A stretch of 45,109 bases of DNA. Origin: Bacilli bacterium. GTDB taxonomy: Bacteria; Bacillota_I; Bacilli_A; RF39; UBA660. The notes under the pieces were generated by a model. It saw only the letters and a list, made by a program, of their open reading frames with translations. It was not told the origin of the DNA and ran no database searches. Numbering within the stretch: position 1 is the first letter of the stretch; the number at the start of each line of letters is the position of its first letter. The DNA lies in contig JAEEMF010000085.1 in assembly GCA_016283075.1 (NCBI GenBank), positions 1 to 45,109 of the forward strand, read 5' to 3'. The position numbers and the translations under genes are program-made. Below, piece by piece: positions 8,195 through 16,903 of the stretch.

Positions 8195-8860
8195 ATGGGT
8201 ATAATTAAAACAAAATCTAAAGGACTACTAATTGTTATTTCAGGTCCTACTGCAGCAGGAAAAGGAACAATATGTAAAAAGTTAGTTGAAAGAAATACTA
8301 ACTTATGGGTATCAACATCAATGACTACTAGAGAACCACGTGGAACGGAACAAAATGGTGTTGAATACTTCTTTGTTACTACTGAAGAATTTGAAAAGAA
8401 AATAGAGGAAGATGGATTCTTAGAATATGCTAAAGTACACTACGGAAGATACTATGGTACTCCAAAAGATATTATCTTTGATAAACTAGATGAAGGTATT
8501 GATGTAATACTTGAAATAGATATTCAAGGAGCTTTAAAAGTTCAAGAAAAAGTACCAGAAGCACTATTTATATTTATAGTACCTCCTACTATGGAAATAC
8601 TTAAAGAACGTTTAAGAAATAGAGGTACTGAAAACGAAGAACAAATGCTTGAAAGATTTAAAACAGCATATAAAGAAATCAATGAAGTTACTAAATATAA
8701 CTATGTGGTAGTAAATGACTTTGTTGAAACAGCAACAGCTAAAGTAGAAGCAATTATTACTGCTGAAAAATGCCGTGTAGATCGTATTGAAGAAGTAGAT
8801 TTAGATAGTAAAGAAGAAACTATCCATGAATCACTTGTTGATTTAAATCAGGAGAAATAA
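8195..8860 (+). CDS. gmk: Guanylate kinase
   Basis: 221 residues. It phosphorylates GMP to GDP with ATP and is essential for GTP and dGTP supply. The P-loop is SGPTAAGKGT (usually SGPSGVGKGT), and STSMTTREPRGTEQNGVEYF is the GMP-binding signature. ILEIDIQGALKVQEK and IFIVPPTMEILKERLRNRGTE are also family hallmarks. The track begins at GTG 8186, inside the AAGGTGA Shine-Dalgarno site; ATG 8195 is properly spaced. The C-terminal 20 residues are an acidic extension. The next gene starts 1 nt after the stop. Confidence 0.96.
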   Translation: MGIIKTKSKGLLIVISGPTAAGKGTICKKLVERNTNLWVSTSMTTREPRGTEQNGVEYFFVTTEEFEKKIEEDGFLEYAKVHYGRYYGTPKDIIFDKLDEGIDVILEIDIQGALKVQEKVPEALFIFIVPPTMEILKERLRNRGTENEEQMLERFKTAYKEINEVTKYNYVVVNDFVETATAKVEAIITAEKCRVDRIEEVDLDSKEETIHESLVDLNQEK

Positions 8861-8861
8861 T

Positions 8862-9245
8862 ATGGATATATTGGAAACATTTAATAATCAAACTGGTTTT
8901 ATTAATCATAATGGAATAAAGATAACTAATGTTGGAAGTAATGTTACTGCCGAAGTAAATTTATCTGATATATCAAATAATCCTTATGGTATAACACATG
9001 GCGGACTAATATATTCCCTAGCTGATACAGCATGCGGAATACATGTATTTAGTAAAACAAACAAAAAAGCTGTAACACTTAATTCACAAATACATTATTT
9101 AAAACCAGGTACTGGTTCTAAACTAATAGCTAAAACTGAAGATATTAAAATAGGTAAAACTGTATCAGTAGTAAGATGTAATATTTATAATGATAAAGAA
9201 GAATTAATATCAACATGTGATTGTACATATTATTATGCAAACTAA
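8862..9245 (+). CDS. PaaI-type hotdog-fold thioesterase
   Basis: 127-residue single hotdog domain with THGGLIYSLADTACG, the HGGxxxxLADTA signature of PaaI and other 4HBT-superfamily acyl-CoA thioesterases. The Asp is the candidate catalytic residue. The substrate is not evident. GGAGAAAT precedes the ATG. It follows gmk by 1 nt, so the two are cotranscribed despite unrelated functions. The stop codon is built into a bidirectional terminator. Confidence 0.88.
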   Translation: MDILETFNNQTGFINHNGIKITNVGSNVTAEVNLSDISNNPYGITHGGLIYSLADTACGIHVFSKTNKKAVTLNSQIHYLKPGTGSKLIAKTEDIKIGKTVSVVRCNIYNDKEELISTCDCTYYYAN

Positions 9246-9275
9246 AAGAAGTATTTAATTAATACTTCTTTTTTT
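9244..9275. terminator. Bidirectional terminator between convergent genes
   Basis: 12-bp stem AAAAGAAGTATT/AATACTTCTTTT with loop TAATT and T-runs on both strands. It overlaps the thioesterase stop codon and touches the stop of the opposing surface-protein gene. Confidence 0.9.
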
Positions 9276-10068
9276 AAACTCCGTAAAACTTTAGTTCATT
9301 TATTTCAATATAACTATTATTGTGTGCATCTATTACAAATATTCTCCAGTAACGGTGTGCATCATTTGTTAAAGTGTTTACTATTACCGCATCAAGTGGA
9401 CTATTAGGAAAAGTGGATACAGTAGAAGCATCACTCCAAGTAGTTTTATCATCACTATACTGAAGTTTAACATTTTTAGGAACATAGTTTGTTTGAGGAT
9501 ATCCATTCATAAATGTAATAGCTATTACAAAAACATTGGTACCAAAATCATAACCTACATACTGGTTTTTAACACTACCATTTGAGGTACACCAACCAGA
9601 ATTAGTTGATGATATAAATATTTTATCAGCAGACCACGTAGAAGCATTATACTGAGTACTATAAAATACACTATTTGTATCTACAGTTTTTACAAGAGAT
9701 ATATCTAAATAACCTAAATTAGTTTTAGTAGCTTGCCCTCTAAATGCATCTGTTTTAATTAATTTTAAAACAGCAGTTTTATTAGATGATATTCTTCTTA
9801 AAAAATATTCATTAATAATATCTCCTAAATCAACAGGAACATCTATGTAATAACTAAATGCTTTAAGTTCATCTGTTATAGGTGGATGATACTTATCATA
9901 TAAAGAATCAAGTGCATCTTTAGTATTATCTACATTCCAGTTTTCATAGTCAGCAGGAGTAAACCCAACATTCTGCGCAAAATAAGAGTATGCAAAAACA
10001 GCACTTATACTACATACAAGTACTCCAAGCATAAAGAAAAACAATCTAGACTTTAGAATCATTCTCAA
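9274..10068 (-). CDS. Exported protein with F5/8 type C-like (discoidin) carbohydrate-binding domain
   Basis: 264 residues. A signal anchor (KSRLFFFMLGVLVCSISAVF) leads into the VGFTPADYENW...TKDALDSLY module shared with the paralogue at 7590-8099. The C-terminal half (about 125-264) shows the F5/8 type C pattern: NVKLQYSDDKTTWSDAS, then RYWRIFVIDAHNNSYIEINE and LKFYG, as in CBM32-like sugar-binding domains. A surface adhesin or glycan-binding role is inferred. The start is TTG 10068: its ribosome site and first codons align with the ATG of the paralogue (GGGAGTATGCA then nnTG). ATG 10062 is the alternative. Confidence 0.78.
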   Translation of the reverse strand: MRMILKSRLFFFMLGVLVCSISAVFAYSYFAQNVGFTPADYENWNVDNTKDALDSLYDKYHPPITDELKAFSYYIDVPVDLGDIINEYFLRRISSNKTAVLKLIKTDAFRGQATKTNLGYLDISLVKTVDTNSVFYSTQYNASTWSADKIFISSTNSGWCTSNGSVKNQYVGYDFGTNVFVIAITFMNGYPQTNYVPKNVKLQYSDDKTTWSDASTVSTFPNSPLDAVIVNTLTNDAHRYWRIFVIDAHNNSYIEINELKFYGV

Positions 10069-10093
10069 ACTGCATACTCCCTATTCTATATAT

Positions 10094-10102
10094 AGTATAC
10101 CA
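10094..10102 (-). promoter_or_regulatory. Extended -10 promoter (TGGTATACT) of the discoidin-domain gene
   Basis: TGGTATACT on the minus strand 26 nt before the TTG start, in the same position as TGTTATAAT in the paralogue. Confidence 0.5.
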
Positions 10103-10123
10103 TTAATAGACGATTTATATAAA

Positions 10124-10149
10124 CAAAAAAACGAACCATTTGGTTCGCT
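10124..10149 (-). terminator. Terminator of tRNA-Arg(TCT)
   Basis: CGAACC/GGTTCG stem with 4-nt loop followed by TTTTTTTG on the minus strand, 13 nt past the tRNA. Confidence 0.85.
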
Positions 10150-10161
10150 TAAAATCAGAAA

Positions 10162-10238
<77 letters not shown>

Positions 10239-10302
10239 AGTTCTTGCTTGAACAAGTCCAATTATACTACTTTATTTTTATATAATCAAGTATTTTTTGA
10301 GT

Positions 10303-10329
10303 AAAAAAGTAGCATTTTTATGCTACTTT
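10303..10329 (-). terminator. Terminator of the priA-ruvAB operon
   Basis: AAAGTAGCA/TGCTACTTT stem with an A-rich loop and TTTTTT on the minus strand. The stop codon of the last gene lies in the hairpin. Confidence 0.85.
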
Positions 10330-10983
10330 ATGATGTATTTCACTAGTTTTATTCTTTATTATAAATTTATCAACTAATTCTAAACTATTTTTTATGATAG
10401 ATTTATACTCATCATTATTCATATTACTTGCTACTCTATAGTCACATAAATCAAGTATATCTCTAAGTATATCTCTTCTTATATTCATATCATTAGTTTT
10501 ATTAGTTACTTCTTTAAGTAAACTATTATTACAAATAATAGGCATATATAAGTCATACTGATCTAATATAGAACTATCAAGTTCGCTAGAAGGAATGCTT
10601 GTAAATAAAGTTCCTACTAAGTATAACTCTTCATCTGATAAACTACCAGCAAGTACTGGATTTTTAGAAAATAATACTGCTATAGATAAAATAGTTTCTA
10701 TTTTTCTACCATTATCAAGATCTAAACTATCAATATGTAAGTATTCTTTAGTAAATCTTCTTTGAGATAATTCATCTAAAGTTGATAAGTTTTCCACATA
10801 TTCAAGTTTAGTAATATTCATTTCATATTCACGGTATACCTGATCTATTTTATCTTCTTCATATCCATCTTTATAAGCATTTTTTATATAAAATAAATCA
10901 TGTGCTTTTTGTTTATCAAGGACATCTTTAAAAGCATCATAGAAAGTCATACCCTTTTTTAGAGTATCATAGATTTTTTCCAT
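10318..10983 (-). CDS. Unknown helical protein, last gene of the priA-ruvAB operon
   Basis: 221 residues, predicted almost all helical and rich in charged residues, with no membrane segment and no motif I recognise. AGGAGGT precedes the ATG. It begins 9 nt after the ruvB stop and ends in the operon terminator, so it is expressed with ruvA and ruvB and, if the upstream LexA-like box is real, is DNA-damage induced. That context suggests, but does not show, a link to recombination or repair. Confidence 0.6.
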   Translation of the reverse strand: MEKIYDTLKKGMTFYDAFKDVLDKQKAHDLFYIKNAYKDGYEEDKIDQVYREYEMNITKLEYVENLSTLDELSQRRFTKEYLHIDSLDLDNGRKIETILSIAVLFSKNPVLAGSLSDEELYLVGTLFTSIPSSELDSSILDQYDLYMPIICNNSLLKEVTNKTNDMNIRRDILRDILDLCDYRVASNMNNDEYKSIIKNSLELVDKFIIKNKTSEIHHKVA

Positions 10984-10992
10984 AAATACCTC

Positions 10993-11994
10993 CTAAAACA
11001 TTGATTCTTGTTTATTTATTTTTAAATGTTTATATGCTTTATCAGTAACTATTCTACCACGATTTGTTCTTTTTAAGAAACCATTTTGTAATAAATATGG
11101 TTCATATACATCTTCAATGGTTGTTTGTTCCTCTCCTATAGAAGATGCTATTGCTTCTATTCCTACTGGACCTCCATTAAACTTTTCAATAATAGCTTTA
11201 AGTAAGTTGTAATCTGTTTCATCAAGTCCTTCAGAATCTACTTTTAATTTATCTAAAGATACTTTAGTAATATCTTCATCTATAAATCCGCTTCCTTTTA
11301 CTAAAGCGAAATCTCTAACTCTTTTAAATAATCTGTTTGCTATACGAGGAGTACCTCTACTTCTTTTAGCAAGTTCTACTGCGGCTTTTTCATTTATTTC
11401 ACAGTCTAGTACTCTACTAGTTCTCTTAACTATACTAGTTAACTCTTCAGTTGTGTAATAGTTTAATTTAGCAATAATACCAAATCTATCACGAAGAGGA
11501 CCTGTTAAATCACCTGCTCTAGTAGTTGCTCCTACTAAAGTAAATGGTGGTAAATCTATTTTGATACTTCTACTTGAAGAATCTGAACCTACTACTATAT
11601 CAATAGAAAAATCTTCCATTGCAGAATAAAGCATTTCTTCAATAAAACGAGGAATACGATGTATTTCATCTATAAAAAGTACATCTCCTGGTTCTAATGT
11701 TGAAAGAATTGCTGCTAAGTCTCCTGCTTTTTCAATAGCTGGACCACTAGTAGTTCTAATATTACTACCTAGTTCGTTTGCAATAATATAAGCAAGTGTA
11801 GTTTTACCAAGTCCTGGAGGACCATAAAGTAAAACATGATCAAGTGGTTCATCACGAAGTTTTGCAGCTTCTATAAATATTCCAAGATTTTCTTTTACTT
11901 CGGACTGACCTACATACTCACTAAGTGTACTTGGTCTTATACCTAAATCTTGTAAATCTTCTGATAATTTTTCTTCTGTTATAATTCTAGGCAT
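10993..11994 (-). CDS. ruvB: Holliday junction branch migration ATPase RuvB
   Basis: 333-residue AAA+ motor that, with RuvA, drives branch migration of Holliday junctions. Walker [10 protein letters not shown] is at 58-66, Walker B LFIDEIHR, sensor 1 GATTRAG, arginine-finger region GPLRDRFG, and a C-terminal winged helix includes [10 protein letters not shown] and [16 protein letters not shown]. The length is normal. GGAGGT precedes the ATG. It lies 11 nt after ruvA in the operon read from the priA promoter. Confidence 0.98.
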   Translation of the reverse strand: MPRIITEEKLSEDLQDLGIRPSTLSEYVGQSEVKENLGIFIEAAKLRDEPLDHVLLYGPPGLGKTTLAYIIANELGSNIRTTSGPAIEKAGDLAAILSTLEPGDVLFIDEIHRIPRFIEEMLYSAMEDFSIDIVVGSDSSSRSIKIDLPPFTLVGATTRAGDLTGPLRDRFGIIAKLNYYTTEELTSIVKRTSRVLDCEINEKAAVELAKRSRGTPRIANRLFKRVRDFALVKGSGFIDEDITKVSLDKLKVDSEGLDETDYNLLKAIIEKFNGGPVGIEAIASSIGEEQTTIEDVYEPYLLQNGFLKRTNRGRIVTDKAYKHLKINKQESMF

Positions 11995-12005
11995 AGATTA
12001 CCTCC

Positions 12006-12557
12006 TTATTTTAATAATAGTCTAAGAGCATCTTTAATTTGATCTTGCATCTCCTTAGTATTATCTATACTTGGAAGTACTTTTTTAATATCAGGGGCTT
12101 TATATCCAAGTTCTTTTAATACTTCAACTAGTTCATTATTTGTTTCTACTACTGCGCTAGTTGTAACACATAGTTTTCCTTTTAAATCAAGTATTATTTG
12201 TCTTGCTACTTTATCTCCTATTTTAGGAAATTTCTTTAAATATAAAATATTTTCTCTTTCAATAGCATCAGTAATACCACCAATATTATCTCCTGCTATC
12301 ATAGGAAGAGCCATCTTACATCCAAGACCCTTAACACTTATTAGTTTTAAAAATAATTCTTTTTCTTCTAATGTTTTAAATCCATATAAACTTTCTTCAT
12401 CTTCTTTTACAAGTTGATAAATATATACTTTATATTCTTTACCAATTTCAAATTTATATGGATTACCTGTATATATTAAGTACCCTACTTTATTTACCTC
12501 TAGTGTTATGTAATTACTTTCTATTTCTGTAACTGTACCAATTAAATATGAATACAT
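12006..12557 (-). CDS. ruvA: Holliday junction-binding protein RuvA
   Basis: 183 residues (slightly short). It has an N-terminal OB-fold (MYSYLIGTVTEIESNYITLE), two helix-hairpin-helix motifs (LISVKGLGCKMALPMIAG and LKKFPKIGDKVARQIILDL), and a C-terminal RuvB-contacting domain ending about KEALRLLL. It targets RuvB to four-way junctions. Its ATG overlaps the stop of the preceding orf (TAATG), so translation is probably coupled; its own ribosome site is weak. Confidence 0.96.
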   Translation of the reverse strand: MYSYLIGTVTEIESNYITLEVNKVGYLIYTGNPYKFEIGKEYKVYIYQLVKEDEESLYGFKTLEEKELFLKLISVKGLGCKMALPMIAGDNIGGITDAIERENILYLKKFPKIGDKVARQIILDLKGKLCVTTSAVVETNNELVEVLKELGYKAPDIKKVLPSIDNTKEMQDQIKDALRLLLK

Positions 12558-12874
12558 TATTTTCTCTTTCTAAAGAAGGTTCTTATAGTGTATCCTAAGA
12601 ATACACACACAATAATTACATAAGCCCAAAAGCATAATTTATAAGGCAAACTTTTAACAGGTAAATATTTTTGAAATACTGAAGGAATACTACTAGGTAT
12701 ATAATTTAAGAATTTATATATTTGTAAATTAATACTTTTTACTATTCCTTCATTAATTACTTCAACTAATCTAAAAAATATATCTGCTATAGCAATAAAG
12801 TAAACACAGTTACTAAATCTTCTAAAGAATATTATTACCATAACAAGTAATGCTATTAATATAATTGCTTCCAT
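12557..12874 (-). CDS. Small membrane protein (105 aa) upstream of ruvA
   Basis: Two clear hydrophobic segments, at the N-terminus (MEAIILIALLVMVIIFF) and near the C-terminus (FWAYVIIVCVFLGYTI), with a middle amphipathic or hydrophobic part. A basic tail (FRKRK) suggests a cytoplasmic C-terminus. No family recognised. AGGG precedes the ATG. It is coupled to ruvA by a TAATG overlap and follows another membrane-protein gene by 11 nt. Confidence 0.6.
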   Translation of the reverse strand: MEAIILIALLVMVIIFFRRFSNCVYFIAIADIFFRLVEVINEGIVKSINLQIYKFLNYIPSSIPSVFQKYLPVKSLPYKLCFWAYVIIVCVFLGYTIRTFFRKRK

Positions 12875-12885
12875 TTTTCCCTCTT

Positions 12886-13587
12886 CTATTCATAATAATA
12901 TGATATTTTAATAAGCGATTTTACTATTTTATTATCATACATACTTAAATATTCATTTAAATCTAGTTCAGCACTTATAACATGATTATCAAGTAACTTA
13001 AACTCTAAGTTTACTACTTTATCATCAATATTATCTAACTTAGTATTAGACACTTTATTTCCTTCAAATGTAGAAATAAAGTTTAATAGTGGTATTTCAT
13101 AACCAATTCTTGTTTCTCCAGATGTATATTTTTTTATATATGATGTATCATCACTACTAAATAATGATAAACTTACTAAGTATTTAGGTTTTAATAACCA
13201 AAAATCTAAATCAAACTTAGGTATAGCACTTGTATCATCAAGTAAGTTAACAAGTTTATTATCTACTATTTCATATGTAGTATCTTCTATTTTAAGAAGT
13301 TCTTTATTTACTATTGTATAAGTATATTCTTTTCCATCTATTATATAAGTTGCTTTATAACTTTCGGCATTCTTAAAGTTTTCAAGTATTTCACTATTAG
13401 AAAGAGTTTTACTAGTATTATTATTATTAGTAATATCTTTAATATTTTCATTTTCACTTAAACCTTTTCTACCAATCATTACTGCAACAATAATAATAAT
13501 TAGATAAATAGCAAGTTTAACAAGTGATTGATATTTAGGATTATTCCATATTTCTTTTAACTTATCTTCTAATTTGTCAAATTCCAT
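12886..13587 (-). CDS. Single-pass membrane protein with extracytoplasmic domain, unknown
   Basis: 233 residues. A short cytoplasmic N-terminus is followed by one helix (about 22-41, LVKLAIYLIIIIVAVMIG) and a beta-rich outside domain of roughly 190 residues with no recognised family. GAGGTAA precedes the ATG. It starts 4 nt after fmt and sits between fmt and ruvA in the priA operon. Function unknown. Confidence 0.6.
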   Translation of the reverse strand: MEFDKLEDKLKEIWNNPKYQSLVKLAIYLIIIIVAVMIGRKGLSENENIKDITNNNNTSKTLSNSEILENFKNAESYKATYIIDGKEYTYTIVNKELLKIEDTTYEIVDNKLVNLLDDTSAIPKFDLDFWLLKPKYLVSLSLFSSDDTSYIKKYTSGETRIGYEIPLLNFISTFEGNKVSNTKLDNIDDKVVNLEFKLLDNHVISAELDLNEYLSMYDNKIVKSLIKISYYYE

Positions 13588-13591
13588 ATTA

Positions 13592-14584
13592 TTACCTCAA
13601 CATCTTTCCAACTAAATCTTTATTTCCATTAACGAAGTCTCTTCCTGACATTCTCTTTTTACCTTCAGGTTGTACTTCGGTAAGTATTATTTCTCCGTTA
13701 GAAGTTTTTACCCCAAATCCATCTGGATAAATATTAGTTATTTGTCCATCAAACAGATTTGGATATGTAGTTAAACTTTCTCTAGATTTCCATACTTTTA
13801 AGATTTTTCCATCTATAGTAGTGTATGCTCCTGGCCAAGAATATAATCCTCTAACTTTATTATATATTTCTCTAGTTGTACGAGAAAAATCTATTAATTC
13901 ATCTTCCCTTTTAATGTTATAACCAAATGTTACTTGTGATTCATCTTGAGGTGTTCTAGTATTAGTTCCATCTATAATACTTGGAAGAGTTTCTAGAAGT
14001 AAATCTCTTCCTAAAATAGATAATTTATCATGAAGAGATTCAGCTGTATCTTCATAATCAATATCTATTTCTCTTTGAGTTATGATATCTCCAGCATCCA
14101 TTTTACTAGACATATACATAATTGTTATTCCAGTCTTAGAGTGTCCCTCTAAAATACATCTATGAATAGGTGCTCCACCTCTTAATTTAGGAAGAAGTGA
14201 TGCATGTACATTTATACATCCTAGTCTTGGTGCATTAAGTAATTCATCAGGAATTATTTGACCATATGCACATGTAATAATTAAGTCTGGTTCAAACTCT
14301 AGTATACTTTGATAATCAGTTCTTATTTTTTCAGGTTGTAATGTAAGTATAGTATGATTATTTGCTACTTCTTTAACAGGAGTAGGTCTTACTTCACCAT
14401 TTCTACCTACTGGTCTATCTGGTTGACTTACTACAACTCTAACTTTATATTTAGTTAGTAATCCTTCTAGTACAGTTGCACTAAAATCAGGAGTACCCAT
14501 ATATACTATTGTAAGTTCTTTCTTAACATTAACATTATCTAGATTTATATCTTCATCTTCTAAATATACTTCTTCTAAATCCAT
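13592..14584 (-). CDS. fmt: Methionyl-tRNA formyltransferase with N-terminal extension
   Basis: Formylates initiator Met-tRNA using 10-formyl-THF. The catalytic domain begins at about residue 30 (IVYMGTPDFSATVLEGL). The formyl-THF loop is INVHASLLPKLRGGAPIH, with the catalytic Asn/His context; the C-terminal domain includes YNKVRGLYSWPGAYT. Normal Fmt begins directly at the strand before MGTPDF. Here about 26 acidic residues (MDLEEVYLEDEDINLDNVNV) precede it, starting at ATG 14584 with AGGTGAT upstream. No internal start codon fits a standard N-terminus. It follows priA, the common priA-fmt neighbourhood. Confidence 0.93.
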   Translation of the reverse strand: MDLEEVYLEDEDINLDNVNVKKELTIVYMGTPDFSATVLEGLLTKYKVRVVVSQPDRPVGRNGEVRPTPVKEVANNHTILTLQPEKIRTDYQSILEFEPDLIITCAYGQIIPDELLNAPRLGCINVHASLLPKLRGGAPIHRCILEGHSKTGITIMYMSSKMDAGDIITQREIDIDYEDTAESLHDKLSILGRDLLLETLPSIIDGTNTRTPQDESQVTFGYNIKREDELIDFSRTTREIYNKVRGLYSWPGAYTTIDGKILKVWKSRESLTTYPNLFDGQITNIYPDGFGVKTSNGEIILTEVQPEGKKRMSGRDFVNGNKDLVGKMLR

Positions 14585-14616
14585 AATTATCACCTATTTA
14601 ATTTTATCATATTTTT

Positions 14617-16782
14617 CTACATTCTTAAAGGATTTATATCAATTTGAAAAGTTAATTTACTATCACTTTTATAGTGATTTACTAAATAATCTATTTCTTT
14701 ATAAATATCTTTAATTGTCTTATATTTTATAATAATTTGCATATTATAAACATTATTTAATTTAGGAATACTTGCTAGTGCGGGACCTAGTACTACATTA
14801 CTAGGAAGTTTACTTTGTAAGAAATGCGCTATCTTCTTTCCTTCACTATCTAAGTAGTTAAAATTCTTAGAACTAATCTTAACAAAACATAGATTACAAA
14901 ATGGAGGATACTTAAGTATTTTTCTTACCTTTAGTTCTTCTTCATAGAACTTATTGTAATCATGTTTAGCAGCAAGTGTAATACTATAGTGATCTATATT
15001 AAATCCCTGTATAATAACTTCTCCTGGTTTAGATGCTCTACCAGCTCTTCCTGCTACCTGATTAAGTAGCTGGAACGTTCTTTCGCTATTTCTAAAATCA
15101 GGAATATTTAAAGACGCATCACCATTTATTACACCAACTAGTGTTACATTAGCAAAATCAAGTCCTTTAGAAATCATTTGAGTTCCTATTAACATGTCAT
15201 ACTTATAATCAGCAAAATCATTTATAATTTTTTCATGACTACCTTTAGTACTTGTAGTATCTACATCCATACGGACTGTTCTTATTCCTTCAAAAGTATT
15301 TCTTATTTCTTGTTCTAGTTTTTCTGTTCCCATTCCAAAAGAATCTATATTCTTACTTTTACAATTAGGACAAGTATCTAACTTACTAAACTCAATATCA
15401 CAGTAATGACATTTCATTTTATCAATGCCTTTATGATAAGTAAGTGGAATATCACAGTTAGGACACTTATAAGTAAATACACAGTCATGACAAGTAATTA
15501 CTGTTGAATATCCTCTTCTATTTAAAAGTAAAATTATTTGTTCTTTTTTATTTAATCTATCCTCTATACATTTATATAATACGCTACTAAGTACCCTATT
15601 TCCTTTTTTAAATTCATCTCTCATGTTAATTATTTCAACTTTTGGTAAATTTTTATTAACTCTTTCACTTAAAACAAGTAATTTATAAATACCAGCTTTA
15701 GCACGAGAATAACTTTCTATAGAAGGAGTAGCAGATCCTAGTACTAATGGACAGTTATGTCTTTTAGCTCTCCATATTGCTATATCAATAGCATTATATC
15801 TAGGAAGATTTTCTTGCTTATATGTAGTAGAATGCTCTTCATCTATAATAATTACTCCTAGATTATCAAATGGAGCAAATATAGCACTTCTTGCCCCTAT
15901 AGCAATAGATACTTCTTTTCTTTCAATTTTTCTCCATTCATCATATTTTTCACCATTTGACAAACGACTATGAAGTATTGCTATATCTTTACCAAATCTA
16001 TTTTTAAAAACTCTTACCATTTGAGGAGTTAAACTTATTTCTGGAACAAGTACTATAGCTTCTTTTTTAAGTTTTAAGACTTCTTCTATAATATGCATAT
16101 ATACTTCAGTTTTACCTGATCCAGTAACACCATGAAGTAAGTATGATACATAATTATTTAAATTTCTTTTAACTTCATTAAAAGCATAACTTTGTTCTTC
16201 ATTTAGTTTTATCTTACACTCTTCTTTAGAAGAATCTTCATCTATTCTATATATTTCTTTTTTAATTTCTTTTAATACATTATGTTTTATTAAAGTATTT
16301 ACTGAACTAATAGAAATACTAGTAGCATCTTTTTTTAGTATTTCATCTTTTTCATCAAATAATTCTAATATCTTTTTAGAACTATCATTTTTACCTACAT
16401 AATTTCTATCTATAATAGTTAAATAAGTTTCATATTTAGCATTTACCACTAAACCATTTTTAGCTTTTAAAGCACTAGGTAGCATTGTTTGATAAGCACA
16501 TATTAAATTAGTAAAAGTATTCTTACTAATAAATTTACCAAGTTCTAACATTTCTTCATTTATAACTGGTTCTTTATCTATAACATCAATTATATCTTTA
16601 AGTTCATAATCACTTTTAAAGTCTCCGACTTCTAAAACAAATCCTTCTAGAGTTTGTCTTCCAAAAGGAACTTTTACTCTTATACCTACTTTAACATCAT
16701 TTATTATATTAGAAGGTATACTATAGTAAAATGTTTTATCTATATTTTGTGCTTTAATTTCAACTAAAACTTTTGCTAGCAT
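14617..16782 (-). CDS. priA: Primosomal protein N' (replication restart helicase PriA)
   Basis: 721 residues. Restarts stalled replication forks. It has an N-terminal DNA-binding domain, Walker A GVTGSGKTEVY, DEEH box (IIIDEEHSTTYKQ), the zinc-binding insertion CHDCVFTYKCPNCD...CHYCDIEF...CPNCKSKN with eight Cys, and helicase motif QVAGRAGRA. The track start adds MMVGGF; ATG 16782 with AGGTGG upstream is better. It heads the operon priA-fmt-orf-orf-ruvA-ruvB-orf, and its promoter carries a LexA-like box between -35 and -10. Confidence 0.97.
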   Translation of the reverse strand: MLAKVLVEIKAQNIDKTFYYSIPSNIINDVKVGIRVKVPFGRQTLEGFVLEVGDFKSDYELKDIIDVIDKEPVINEEMLELGKFISKNTFTNLICAYQTMLPSALKAKNGLVVNAKYETYLTIIDRNYVGKNDSSKKILELFDEKDEILKKDATSISISSVNTLIKHNVLKEIKKEIYRIDEDSSKEECKIKLNEEQSYAFNEVKRNLNNYVSYLLHGVTGSGKTEVYMHIIEEVLKLKKEAIVLVPEISLTPQMVRVFKNRFGKDIAILHSRLSNGEKYDEWRKIERKEVSIAIGARSAIFAPFDNLGVIIIDEEHSTTYKQENLPRYNAIDIAIWRAKRHNCPLVLGSATPSIESYSRAKAGIYKLLVLSERVNKNLPKVEIINMRDEFKKGNRVLSSVLYKCIEDRLNKKEQIILLLNRRGYSTVITCHDCVFTYKCPNCDIPLTYHKGIDKMKCHYCDIEFSKLDTCPNCKSKNIDSFGMGTEKLEQEIRNTFEGIRTVRMDVDTTSTKGSHEKIINDFADYKYDMLIGTQMISKGLDFANVTLVGVINGDASLNIPDFRNSERTFQLLNQVAGRAGRASKPGEVIIQGFNIDHYSITLAAKHDYNKFYEEELKVRKILKYPPFCNLCFVKISSKNFNYLDSEGKKIAHFLQSKLPSNVVLGPALASIPKLNNVYNMQIIIKYKTIKDIYKEIDYLVNHYKSDSKLTFQIDINPLRM

Positions 16783-16808
16783 GAAACCACCTACCATCAT
16801 TAATATTT

Positions 16809-16837
16809 AGTTTATCACAAACATTTGTTCTTGTAAA
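16809..16837 (-). promoter_or_regulatory. Promoter of the priA-ruvAB operon
   Basis: TTTACA, 17-nt spacer, TAAACT on the minus strand, 27 nt before the priA ATG. The spacer contains the LexA-like box at 16818-16831. Confidence 0.55.
16818..16831 (-). promoter_or_regulatory. LexA-like (SOS) operator in the priA promoter
   Basis: AGAACAAATGTTTG on the minus strand matches the Gram-positive LexA consensus CGAACRNRYGTTYG at all fixed positions except the first. It fills the -35/-10 spacer, where a repressor would block polymerase, and precedes an operon with ruvAB, a classical SOS target. Confidence 0.6.
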
Positions 16838-16856
16838 TAAACTACTAGTATTTTAC

Positions 16857-16885
16857 TTGTTTTTATAAATCTTAAAAGGTATAAT
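16857..16885 (+). promoter_or_regulatory. Promoter of the VanY-like gene pair
   Basis: TTGTTT, 17-nt spacer, TATAAT on the plus strand, 18 nt before the ATG at 16904. It is divergent from priA. Confidence 0.55.
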
Positions 16886-16903
16886 TATATTAGGTGATAG
16901 TAG

